From JAJZVS01 sp963708095 (GTDB taxonomy: Bacteria; Pseudomonadota; Alphaproteobacteria; Acetobacterales; Acetobacteraceae): DNA of 64,000 nt. The position numbers and the translations under genes were made by a program. The notes under the pieces were generated by a model. It ran no database searches. It was given only the letters and a program-made list of their open reading frames with translations, and had not been told where the DNA came from. How positions within the stretch are numbered: the first letter of the stretch is position 1; the number at the start of each line of letters is the position of its first letter. Below, one piece after another: positions 9,148 through 19,013 of the stretch. The stretch lies in NCBI GenBank assembly GCA_963708095.1, contig OY970182.1, forward strand, positions 4,960,001 through 5,024,000. Direction: 5' to 3'.

Positions 9148-9676
9148 GAAGCCAGGGTCGGCCAGAAAGGCTCGATCGCCTATGTCTGGGCGCCGATTGG
9201 CTCGCGCCCACCGATGGTACGCGACAATCGTCATGCTTCCGTTCATCTGTTCGGCGCCATCTGCCCCGCCCGTGGCGTCGGCGCCGCCATCATCATGCCT
9301 GCCGGCAACACCGAGGCGATGAATGAGCACCTCAACGAGATCAGCGCGCAGATGGCAACCAGAGCGCACGCTCTGCTGATCTGCGACGGTGCCGGATGGC
9401 ACCAGCAGGGTGGCAAGTTGCGGGTACCTGACAACATCACCTTGGCTGTCACTGCCGCCTTACGCGCCGGAACTCAACCCGATGGAAAACGTCCGGGAGT
9501 ACCTGCGTGCCAACAAACTGAGCCGCCTGGTTGGGGACAGTTATCAGGCTATGGTCACGGCCTGCAAAGAAGCATGGCACTTCCTCGTCAACGATCCGGA
9601 CCGCATCACATCCATTGGCACCCACACCTGGGCATGTGTCAATCTCCGGGGCGGTTGGTATAAGTTATTGATTTAA
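9148..9676 (+). pseudogene. IS630-family transposase remnant
   Basis: The C-terminal half of a DDE_3 transposase is visible. One frame gives EARVGQKGSIAYVWAPIGSR, then HLFGAICPARGVGAAIIMPA and ALLICDGAGWHQ, where the Asp is the second catalytic residue. A shift near 9445 moves to the frame with LSLPPYAPELNPMENVREYL (third catalytic Glu) and the typical C-terminus, ending at TAA 9676. The N-terminal half is absent, and the first catalytic Asp position reads ITEA where the family has DEA. The remnant is inactive and ends one base before the tRNA-Arg 3' terminus. Confidence 0.8.
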
Positions 9677-9677
9677 T

Positions 9678-9754
9678 TGGCGGACCCGAGGCGACTCGAA
9701 CGCCTGACCTTCGCCTTCGGAGGGCGACGCTCTATCCAACTGAGCTACGGGTCC
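9678..9754 (-). tRNA. tRNA-Arg(CCG)
   Basis: The minus strand folds as a complete 77-nt tRNA. The acceptor GGACCCG pairs with CGGGTCC. The D arm is GCTC-AGTTGGATA-GAGC. The anticodon stem TCGCC/GGCGA carries loop CTCCGAA, giving anticodon CCG (reads CGG). The T arm is AGGCG-TTCGAGT-CGCCT, followed by discriminator G and an encoded CCA. Its 3' end points left into the accessory block, the usual orientation for a tRNA used as an integration site. Confidence 0.95.
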
Positions 9755-9808
9755 GTCTCCCCCACCGCATAACCCGAATCCCACCGCCGGGGAAGCCCGC
9801 TCGCAGCC

Positions 9809-10846
9809 TCACCCTCGCGCCAGCCAGGCCCCCGCCGCCCGCCCCGCTCCCGAAGGCAACTTTGCCCGCGGATCCGCCATCCACGACAGGATGTCCCCGA
9901 TCGGCACCGTCCGCTGCAGATCCCGCAGCATCAGGTGGTAGTCCTGCGGGTAATACGCGATCCGCGGCCCCGGCGGCAGCGATCGCCACACCGCCCGCAT
10001 TGCCCGCTTGGGAATTAGCTCGTCCTTGCCCCCGTACAGCAGCAGCGTATCGGGCGGCAGAACCGGGGCCGCCCGCGCCGCCGCGTCCATCAGCCGCACC
10101 AGCCCGTCTATCGCATCCCAGCGGGTGCGCAGCAGGGTCAGCTTGTCCGCCCCCAGCGCCCGCAGTGCCGCCATGTTGTCCGACGCCCGGATATGCAGCC
10201 CGCCATCCGCCACCGTCAGCCCCGGCACGGTATGGACCATCAGCCAAAGGCCGGAGCGCTCGAACACGTTCATCTCCGCTTTGCTCCACACTGCCGGCGA
10301 GACCAGCACATACCCCGCCACCGGCGGCGGCTCGGCCGACGCCGCGAGGCACATCAGCACCGCCGCTCCCATGCTCTCGCCCATCAGGAACAGCCTCGCA
10401 TGCGGGTGCGCCGCGTGCAGCAGCAGCGCCATCTCGCGGGCATCGGCGACCAGGGTGCGCGACCCCGGCCAGTAGCCGCGGTCCTTCGTCGCCCCGAAGC
10501 CGCGCTGGTCGGGCGAGACGACCTCGATCCCTGCGGCGGCGAAGGCGCGGGCGGGGATCGCGAAGGCATCGCGGCTGTCGTCCATGCCGTGCAGCGCGAG
10601 CATGATCGCCGCCGGCCTGCCTGCCGGGCGCCAGATGCGGTAGGGCAGGCGGGTCCCGTCCGGCATTTCGAAGGCGCCCGCGGTCCGCGCCGGGGCCATG
10701 ACGGCTGCACCCTCCGGTACCAGGTGCGTGGCGCAGCCGCACAGCAGCAGGCCCAGCAGTAGCACCGGGAGGCGCCGGGCCGGCCGCCGGGCGCGGCAGG
10801 ACGAAATGAGGGCGGCGGTTGAAAACACCGGGCATATCGCTATCAT
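9809..10846 (-). CDS. alpha/beta hydrolase (lysophospholipase-like), probable lipoprotein
   Basis: 345 residues from ATG 10846; further upstream codons in the frame are unlikely because they overlap the divergent zinc-finger gene. A positively charged N-terminus is followed by LPVLLLGLLLCGC, a plausible lipobox with Cys as lipid anchor. The hydrolase core shows IMLALHGMDDSRDAF, then SPDQRGFGATKDRGYWPG, the nucleophile elbow LMGESMGAA, the acid region LLLYGGKDELIPKR and the catalytic His in YYPQDYHLML. This fits the monoacylglycerol lipase/lysophospholipase group (Hydrolase_4). The substrate is unknown. It is divergent from the zinc-finger gene at 10902. Confidence 0.85.
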   Translation of the reverse strand: MIAICPVFSTAALISSCRARRPARRLPVLLLGLLLCGCATHLVPEGAAVMAPARTAGAFEMPDGTRLPYRIWRPAGRPAAIMLALHGMDDSRDAFAIPARAFAAAGIEVVSPDQRGFGATKDRGYWPGSRTLVADAREMALLLHAAHPHARLFLMGESMGAAVLMCLAASAEPPPVAGYVLVSPAVWSKAEMNVFERSGLWLMVHTVPGLTVADGGLHIRASDNMAALRALGADKLTLLRTRWDAIDGLVRLMDAAARAAPVLPPDTLLLYGGKDELIPKRAMRAVWRSLPPGPRIAYYPQDYHLMLRDLQRTVPIGDILSWMADPRAKLPSGAGRAAGAWLARG

Positions 10847-10901
10847 CGGCGGGGCCTCATCGCCAACTCCCCCCTCCGCCATCCAGGAACGGACGATCCC
10901 C

Positions 10902-11105
10902 ATGCCGGACGGCGTCGCCGCCTCGCCCGCGTTCACCCCCGAGGTGATCCACGTGAACGACCGCACCATCGCCTGCGACGGCGGCGATGGCGCGCTCGGC
11001 CATCCGCGGGTGTTCCTGCGGATCGAGGACCGGCAGGTAGTCTGCCCCTATTGCTCGCGCCTGTTCATCCTGAACGCAGGGGCCGGCCACGCCAGCGGAC
11101 ACTGA
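10902..11105 (+). CDS. CHCC-type zinc-finger protein
   Basis: A 67-residue protein containing CDGGDGALGHPRVFLRI and VCPYCSRLFIL, the C-x8-H-x(n)-C-x2-C pattern of the zf-CHCC family. The mitochondrial counterpart is the 13-kDa (NDUFS6) subunit of complex I; bacterial copies in alphaproteobacteria are short stand-alone proteins whose role is less clear. It lies just upstream of polA on the same strand. Confidence 0.85.
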   Translation: MPDGVAASPAFTPEVIHVNDRTIACDGGDGALGHPRVFLRIEDRQVVCPYCSRLFILNAGAGHASGH

Positions 11106-11217
11106 TATCCCGGCGGGCATCCCCCCCGGCGCGGCCGCCGGTATCGCCATCGGCTCCCCCCCGGCCGAGCCGACGCCTGGATCGCCGCCCGGATCGCATT
11201 CGGGGCCGCCGCGCCTC

Positions 11218-14049
11218 GTGCTGATCGACGGCTCCGGCTTCATCTTCCGCGCCTTCCACGCCCTGCCGCCGATGACCCGCCCGGACGGCACCCCGGTGAA
11301 CGCCGTGTTCGGCTTCACCAACATGCTGTCCAAGCTGCTGCGCGAGCACGCCGGCACCCATCTCGCTGTGATCTTCGACGCCGGGCGGCTCACGTTCCGC
11401 AATCGGCTCTACGACCAGTACAAGGCCCACCGCCCGCCGCCGCCCGAAGAGCTGGTGCCGCAGTTCGCCCTGGTGCGCGAAGCGACCGACGCCTTCGGCG
11501 TCCCCGCGATCGAGCTGGCGGACTGGGAGGCCGACGACCTGATCGCTGCCTACGCCGTCGCCGCCGAGGCCGCGGGCGGGACGGCCACCATCGTCTCCTC
11601 CGACAAGGACCTGATGCAGCTGATCCGCCCGGGCGTTGCGATGCTCGACCCGATCAAGCAGCAGCCGATCGGGCCGACCGAGGTGGTGGCGAAGTTCGGT
11701 GTCGGGCCCGAGAAGATGATCGACCTGCAGGCGCTGATCGGCGATCCCACCGACAACGTCCCCGGCGTGCCCGGGATTGGCCCCAAGCGCGCCGCCGAGT
11801 TGCTGGCCGAATACGGCGACCTCGACCACGTGCTGGAAGCGGCGCCGGCGATGAAACCCGGCAAGCGGCGCGACATGCTGGTGGCGCACACGGCGGCGGC
11901 GCGGCTGTCGCGCGAGCTCGTGCGCCTGCGCGCCGACGCGCCGCTGCCGTTGCCGGTGGCGGCGCTCGCCGCCCGCCCGCCCGATCCAGCGCGGCTCAAG
12001 GCCTGGCTGGAGGTGCAGGGATTCCGCAGCATCGTCGCCCGGCTGGGGCTGGACGGGGCGGCGGGGGCCGATGCGCCCGCTCCGGCCGCGGGTCAGAACG
12101 GGGTGGGTGCTGCCGGGATCGCCTTCGCCGCGGGCACCGCCGCAGGTGTTCCCGCCGTCGCGGGCGCGATGGCCCCGGGCGTCGGCGGGGCGCAGGGGCG
12201 GCTCGGGCTCGAGCCGCCGCTTCCCGCGCTCATCCCCGCCGACGGGTACGGTCCGTACGAAACCGTCACTGCCGCCGCCACGCTCGCCGCCTGGGTCGAT
12301 GCCGCGCGCGCGGCGGGGCAGGTCGCGATCGATACCGAAACCGACGGGCTCGATGCGATGCGCGCCCGCCTGATCGGCCTCTCGCTCGCAACCGGGGCCG
12401 GCCGGGCCGCCTACGTGCCGCTCGGCCACGCGGGCCTGGAGGCACAGGTGTCGGTGGCCGAGGCGGTCGCCCTGCTCGCCCCGCTGCTGACCGATCCCAC
12501 CGTTCTGAAAATCTACCAGAACGCTAAGTTCGACCGCATGGTGATGGCCCGCGCCGGCTTCCCCGAGGCCGCGCCGTTCGATGACACCATGTTGATTTCT
12601 TACGCCCAGGAAGCCGGCATGCACGGGCACGGGATGGACGAGCTGTCGCAGTTGCACCTCGGCCACCGCCCGATCCCCTACGATGAGGTCACCGGCACCG
12701 GCCGCGGCCGCATCGCCTTCGCCGACGTGCCGATCGACCGCGCCACCGCCTACGCCGCCGAGGACGCGGACGTGACCTTGCGGCTCTGGCAGGTTCTGCG
12801 CCCGCGCCTGCGCGCCGCCCACGCGCTGGCGCTGTACGAGCAGATCGAGCGCCGTCTGGTCCCGGTGCTGGAAGCGATGGAATGCGCCGGCATCCGCGTC
12901 GATGCCGAGGAGTTGCGCCGTATCTCCGCCGATTTCGCCGTCCGTATGGCGGAGATGGAGCGCGACACCCATCGCCTGGCCGGGCACCCGTTCAACCTCG
13001 GCAGCGCCAAGCAACTGGGCGAGGTGCTGTTCGACGAGATGGGCATCCCCGGCGGCAAGCGGATGAAGACCGGCGCCTGGGGCACCGATGCGGCGGTGCT
13101 GCAGGGACTGGCCGACCAGGGGGTGGAACTGGCGGCACGCGTGCTCGACTGGCGTCAGCTCGCCAAGCTGAAATCCACCTATGCCGATGCGCTGGTGGAG
13201 CAGATCAATCCCGCAACGGGGCGGGTGCATACCTCGTTCGCGCAGGCGATCGCCAGCACGGGGCGGCTGTCGTCCACCGATCCCAATCTGCAGAACATCC
13301 CCGTCCGCACCGAAGAAGGCGGGCGCATCCGCCGCGCCTTCGTGGCGGAACCGGGCAACGTGCTGGTCAGCGCCGATTATTCGCAGATCGAGCTGCGGCT
13401 GCTCGCCCACGTCGCCGCCATCCCCGCCCTGCACGACAGTTTCGCGCGCGGCGAGGACATCCACGCCCGTACCGCATCCGAAGTGTTCGGCGTGCCGATG
13501 ACGGGGATGGACGCGATGACACGGCGGCGGGCGAAGGCGATCAATTTCGGCATCATCTACGGTATCAGCGCCTTCGGCCTGGCGCGCCAGTTGGGCATCG
13601 GCCCGGCCGAGGCGCGCGGCTACATCGACGCCTATTTCGCCCGCTACCCGGAAATCCGTGCCTACATGGACCGCACAAGGGATGCTGCGCGCCGGCAGGG
13701 CTACGTGGAAACCCCGTTCGGCCGGCGCTGCTACGTGCCCGGAATTGCGGACCGCAACGGCGCCCGCCGCAGCTACGCCGAGCGCCAGGCGATCAACGCG
13801 CCCCTGCAAGGCGGCGCTGCCGACATCATCAAGCGCGCCATGGTGCGCCTGCCGCGTGCGCTGGCAAACTCCGGCCTGCGCGCGCGGATGCTGTTGCAGG
13901 TGCACGACGAACTGCTGTTCGAGGTGGCGGAGGCGGAGGCCGCCCCGCTCGCCGCGCTGGCGAAGCGGGTCATGGAAGCCGCCGCCAGCCTGTCGGTGCC
14001 GCTGGTGGTGGAAACGGGCCAGGGGGCGAATTGGGCCGAGGCGCACTGA
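11218..14049 (+). CDS. polA: DNA polymerase I
   Basis: About 943 residues, the normal length. The 5'-3' exonuclease domain begins at the N-terminus (LIDGSGFIFRAFHALPPMTR, SDKDLMQLI, DPTDNVPGVPGIGPKRAAEL). A 3'-5' exonuclease-like domain follows around residues 350-520 (VAIDTETDGLDAMRARLIGL) with its DxE motif kept. The polymerase domain has VSADYSQIELRLLAHV, the O helix RRRAKAINFGIIYGISAFGL and QVHDELLFEV. Between the first two domains lies an Ala/Gly/Pro-rich linker (about residues 280-340). The start is taken as GTG 11218; the frame is open upstream and a slightly earlier start is possible. It acts in Okazaki-fragment maturation and excision repair. Confidence 0.97.
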   Translation: MLIDGSGFIFRAFHALPPMTRPDGTPVNAVFGFTNMLSKLLREHAGTHLAVIFDAGRLTFRNRLYDQYKAHRPPPPEELVPQFALVREATDAFGVPAIELADWEADDLIAAYAVAAEAAGGTATIVSSDKDLMQLIRPGVAMLDPIKQQPIGPTEVVAKFGVGPEKMIDLQALIGDPTDNVPGVPGIGPKRAAELLAEYGDLDHVLEAAPAMKPGKRRDMLVAHTAAARLSRELVRLRADAPLPLPVAALAARPPDPARLKAWLEVQGFRSIVARLGLDGAAGADAPAPAAGQNGVGAAGIAFAAGTAAGVPAVAGAMAPGVGGAQGRLGLEPPLPALIPADGYGPYETVTAAATLAAWVDAARAAGQVAIDTETDGLDAMRARLIGLSLATGAGRAAYVPLGHAGLEAQVSVAEAVALLAPLLTDPTVLKIYQNAKFDRMVMARAGFPEAAPFDDTMLISYAQEAGMHGHGMDELSQLHLGHRPIPYDEVTGTGRGRIAFADVPIDRATAYAAEDADVTLRLWQVLRPRLRAAHALALYEQIERRLVPVLEAMECAGIRVDAEELRRISADFAVRMAEMERDTHRLAGHPFNLGSAKQLGEVLFDEMGIPGGKRMKTGAWGTDAAVLQGLADQGVELAARVLDWRQLAKLKSTYADALVEQINPATGRVHTSFAQAIASTGRLSSTDPNLQNIPVRTEEGGRIRRAFVAEPGNVLVSADYSQIELRLLAHVAAIPALHDSFARGEDIHARTASEVFGVPMTGMDAMTRRRAKAINFGIIYGISAFGLARQLGIGPAEARGYIDAYFARYPEIRAYMDRTRDAARRQGYVETPFGRRCYVPGIADRNGARRSYAERQAINAPLQGGAADIIKRAMVRLPRALANSGLRARMLLQVHDELLFEVAEAEAAPLAALAKRVMEAAASLSVPLVVETGQGANWAEAH

Positions 14050-14093
14050 CCCGGGGACCGCAAGCGGGTCTTCACCGGGGGGTCAGTTTGAAA
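14046..14093 (+). terminator. candidate polA terminator
   Basis: CTGACCC (14046-14052, overlapping the polA stop) pairs with GGGTCAG (14080-14086). Inside is a smaller GC hairpin (ACCGC-AAG-CGGGT). A weak T-containing tract TTTGAAATTT follows. The structure is clear, but the U-tract is poor for an intrinsic terminator. Confidence 0.4.
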
Positions 14094-14482
14094 TTTCCGC
14101 CCTTGGGAAGGCAGACCTGGATGATATGCCCGCTCGGGGTCCGGTTCGCGCCCATCCTCGCCGTTCCCGGGCAAAGTGAGCCGTCCCGAAAGCGGCCATT
14201 CGTTCCGATTGCCCATTTGCTGCCTTATGGAGATCGACGGGCGGCCCCGGATAAGGTTGCGAGCAGCCGGATATCTCCGAGCCTGATACGGAATGGTTCT
14301 GTTGCATTGGCACGGCGTTGGAGAGACAGAAGGCGGAAAAGTTTGAGGATATTTCATGTCGGACTTCAAAGGTCGCCGGTTTCAGTGTCGCACTCTGTTG
14401 GACCGCCGGGCCGCCGACCGCCAACCGGCAGACATAACTTCAGAACGTTGATTTCTAGGTCCGGACGAAGATGTTCGCCTCG
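14094..14482. other. non-coding junction between core and accessory DNA
   Basis: This stretch lies between polA and the convergent LysR gene and shows no credible gene on either strand. Base composition drops visibly compared with polA. It contains GGTTCTGTTGCATTGG near 14292, reminiscent of IS6-type element ends, but no transposase or partner repeat is present. Confidence 0.4.
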
Positions 14483-15388
14483 CTATTCCAGATGCGGTGT
14501 TAGCACATCTTCGATCCATTTCATGAATGCGCGGACTCGGCGCGACAGATTGCTCCGATGTGCTACGACGAGGGACACGGCGAGCGCCCGGCGACGAAAA
14601 TCGGGTATGATCTCCACAAGCGCTCCACTCTCTAAGTATCGGCCAATCCCCAAGAGTGGCGCCTGAATCAGGCCAAGGCCGGCGAGGGCAGCGGCTTCGT
14701 AGGTCTGCGCGCTGTTGACGTGTAGCGCACCTGGCAACTGAAGCGTCGCGTAGCTGTCGCCGTCCGGATATTCCCATCCATAGGGTCTTGCGCCCAGCAT
14801 CGTCGAAAAATGAATTGTCCGATGTTCCTGACGCTGGAGATCTTCTAGCGATCGAGGGACGCCATAGCGCGCCAGATAGGCGGGACTGGCAGCGTTAACC
14901 ATGCGCAACAGGCCCAGCGGGCGGGCAATCAGCGTCTCGTCCCGGATGGGACCAAGTCGCAATACGCAGTCGAACCCCTCTTGAACCAGATCGACTTGCC
15001 GATCCGTACTCGACACCTCCAGCTCCAGCTCGGGGTGAGTCGCCATGAAATCCGGCAAGGCCGGCACGATCGTTGTGCGCGCCACCTCGGTCGGAAGATC
15101 GACCCGTAAACGCCCGCGAAGTGCCACGCGATCGCCTGCGAACATCGAGTGTAGGTCATCGACTTCAGCAAGCAGATCGCGGGCACGCGCATGAAATGCG
15201 CGTCCGTCCTCCGTCAACTGCACGCTGCGCGTCGTCCGGTGCAGGAGCCTGACACCGACATTTTCTTCCAGCTTCCGGACCGCCGTTGAGGCCCTCCCCT
15301 TTTGGATGCCCAGGCTATCGGCCGCGTGGGTGAAGCTCCCCATTTCCGACACCGTTATGAATATGAGGATGGGTTCGAGATTTTGCAT
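14483..15388 (-). CDS. LysR-family transcriptional regulator
   Basis: 301 residues, from ATG 15388 with GAGGCACGAAA in front. The N-terminal helix-turn-helix reads FITVSEMGSFTHAADSLGIQ then ASTAVRKLEENVGVRLLHRT. The effector domain has LPDFMATHPELELEV and FDCVLRLGPIRDETLIARPL, like the CrgA/AaeR-type group. It is divergent from the DoxX and NmrA-like genes, which are its likely targets. Many regulators of this pairing respond to quinones or oxidative stress, but nothing in the sequence shows the signal here. Confidence 0.93.
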   Translation of the reverse strand: MQNLEPILIFITVSEMGSFTHAADSLGIQKGRASTAVRKLEENVGVRLLHRTTRSVQLTEDGRAFHARARDLLAEVDDLHSMFAGDRVALRGRLRVDLPTEVARTTIVPALPDFMATHPELELEVSSTDRQVDLVQEGFDCVLRLGPIRDETLIARPLGLLRMVNAASPAYLARYGVPRSLEDLQRQEHRTIHFSTMLGARPYGWEYPDGDSYATLQLPGALHVNSAQTYEAAALAGLGLIQAPLLGIGRYLESGALVEIIPDFRRRALAVSLVVAHRSNLSRRVRAFMKWIEDVLTPHLE

Positions 15389-15402
15389 TTTCGTGCCTCG
15401 GT

Positions 15403-15426
15403 ATTGTTCACCACAGAGAGAACAAT
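15403..15426. promoter_or_regulatory. candidate LysR operator
   Basis: ATTGTTC-N10-GAACAAT is a perfect 7-bp inverted repeat containing the T-N11-A pattern of LysR sites. It lies in the 117-bp divergent region between the LysR gene and the DoxX-family gene. Its role is inferred from position. Confidence 0.5.
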
Positions 15427-15505
15427 GTGTTCACTTTATCGATGTTTATCATACCTAAGAGACACAGTAAACCTCGAAATCGGGACCACCATTGGAGAAC
15501 AACAA

Positions 15506-15928
15506 GTGTCCGAAACTATGAACCTGCATCAGGTGCCTGAAACCATGACCTTGCATCGCGCCCTGTGGGCCGGCCAGATAATGAGCGCGTTTGTCGTTAT
15601 CGCTCTGGTAGCAGATGGGACTATTCAGCTTTTCGCGCCGGCACAGATCGCGAGCATGTTGCAGGAAACCGGGTTCGCGATGGACCTGACCCGCGTCGTG
15701 GGTCCGATCATCCTTACCTGCGCCATCCTTTACGCTATCCCGGCTACCGCCGTCCTCGGCGCGATCCTGGTGACTGGCTTTCTGGGAGGTGCCATCTGCG
15801 CCCATGTCCGCATCGGTGAGTTGGGGTCGCAGCCGGAACTCATTTCCCTGCTTCTGGGCGCGATGACATGGGGCGGCCTCTACGCGCGCAATCCCCGTAT
15901 CCGGGCGATTCTGCCGCTCATCCGTTGA
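15506..15928 (+). CDS. DoxX-family membrane protein
   Basis: About 140 residues from GTG 15506 (GGAG at 15494-15497); ATG 15518 is an alternative. Four hydrophobic segments are visible: QIMSAFVVIALVADGTIQLF, IILTCAILYAIPATAVLGAI, LVTGFLGGAICAHVRI and LISLLLGAMTWGGLYAR. The Gly-His region GGAICAHVRIG is typical of the DoxX-like family. It is an inner-membrane protein of unknown biochemical role, next to an NmrA-like gene as often found for this family. Confidence 0.75.
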   Translation: MSETMNLHQVPETMTLHRALWAGQIMSAFVVIALVADGTIQLFAPAQIASMLQETGFAMDLTRVVGPIILTCAILYAIPATAVLGAILVTGFLGGAICAHVRIGELGSQPELISLLLGAMTWGGLYARNPRIRAILPLIR

Positions 15929-15973
15929 ACCAACAGGGGCATTGTTCTGTCCCTAAAGATCAGGAGAAAACGC

Positions 15974-16846
15974 ATGTTTTTGGTGATGGGAATTACCGGA
16001 AAAGTGGACGGCGCAACTGCGAAACACCTATTGGCACAAGGCAAGGAAGTACGCGCGCTCGTCCGCAATCGCGAAAAGGCGGCTAATTGGGCGGACCAAG
16101 GGGTGGACCTGGTAGACGGTGATTGGAATGACTCGGCAGCCATCGAGCAGGCGCTCAAAGGCGTTGAAGGGGCGTTTACCATGTTGCCGGCTGTATGGGT
16201 GCCCTCGCCTGACTACAAAGAAGCAAAGGATGTGATTGCAAACTATATCGAGGCGCTGACCAAGGCAGCGCCGCCGCGGGTGGTCGCGCTCTCGTCAATG
16301 GGTGCGAACAGAACCAGCGAGTTGGGGATGATCACGGCCTTGTCGCTTCTGGAGCAAGGTTTTCGCAACCTGACATCCCCAATCGCATTTGTGCGCGCAG
16401 GCGGCTTCTTCGAAAACTTCCTCTACGGCTTGCAGGTCGCCCAGGGCGGAACGCTACCGGTCTACTACAATCCGACAAACCGGAAATCGACCATGGTCGC
16501 GACGAACGACATCGGCGCGGAAGTCGCAACCCTTTTGACCAGGCCAGCCTGGTCAGGACAGCGCGTCGTCGAGCTTGGTTCGATGGTCAGCGCGGATGAA
16601 GTCGCGGAGCAATTGGGTGAAGTCCTGAATCTCAACGTGAAAGCCTTTGCAGTCCCGCGTGCAGGGTGGGCGGAAGCGTTCGAACAATTCGGCATCCCGA
16701 AGGGCCACACCGGACCTGCCGAGGAAATGTTTGAGGCCGTGAACGCGGGATGGATGGACCTCGGAGCCGAGGATACGGAGCACGTAGCGGGTACGACGTC
16801 CGCACGCGATGTATTCGAGGCTGCACAGAACGCCGCCAAGGCGTAA
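15974..16846 (+). CDS. NmrA-like NAD(P)-binding protein
   Basis: 290 residues from ATG 15974 with AGGAGAAA upstream. The N-terminal Rossmann motif is MFLVMGITGKVDGATAKHLL, a degenerate GxxGxxG, followed by EVRALVRNREKA and LVDGDWNDSAAIEQAL. The VVALSSMGA strand and the region around FVRAGGFFENFLYG fit NmrA/QOR2-type atypical short-chain dehydrogenases. Such proteins act as redox sensors or quinone reductases; no catalytic Tyr-x3-Lys is evident. It lies 45 bp after the DoxX gene, probably one transcript. Confidence 0.85.
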   Translation: MFLVMGITGKVDGATAKHLLAQGKEVRALVRNREKAANWADQGVDLVDGDWNDSAAIEQALKGVEGAFTMLPAVWVPSPDYKEAKDVIANYIEALTKAAPPRVVALSSMGANRTSELGMITALSLLEQGFRNLTSPIAFVRAGGFFENFLYGLQVAQGGTLPVYYNPTNRKSTMVATNDIGAEVATLLTRPAWSGQRVVELGSMVSADEVAEQLGEVLNLNVKAFAVPRAGWAEAFEQFGIPKGHTGPAEEMFEAVNAGWMDLGAEDTEHVAGTTSARDVFEAAQNAAKA

Positions 16847-17016
16847 GTCCGGGACGGATCAGGCATGAGACGGAGACTGCCCGCTTCTGCGTCGGACGCG
16901 TCGCGGGAAGCGCTCAACAGTTCAAAGCAACGCGACGGGCCTCCACTCCCGCCTGACCTTCTGAATCTCCGGGAGGATTTAGTAGTTTCTGTTTCATGAT
17001 GCATGCATCCGGTGGG

Positions 17017-18915
<1,899 letters not shown>

Positions 18916-18982
18916 TGCAAAGTTCAAGATTTCTGCAAGCTGAGTTCGAATCAATGTTATCAATGGGTTGCGGCTCTCAAAA

Positions 18983-19007
18983 GTAACCGGGGCAAAACCC
19001 CGGGCGG
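18983..19007 (+). repeat. IS66 terminal inverted repeat, left
   Basis: 25-bp terminal repeat beginning GTAACCGGGG. It differs from the right copy at only two positions. Confidence 0.8.
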
Positions 19008-19013
19008 TTTGGG

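Noticed and set aside
11065..14046. A 993-residue open frame on the minus strand across polA
   Set aside because: It is the antisense shadow of polA; its Arg/His/Gly-rich composition matches no family, and polA motifs on the plus strand are unambiguous.
14290..14330. Possible IS6-type element end (GGTTCTGTTGCATTGG)
   Set aside because: No transposase, no partner inverted repeat and no duplication were found; the similarity is too short to call an element.
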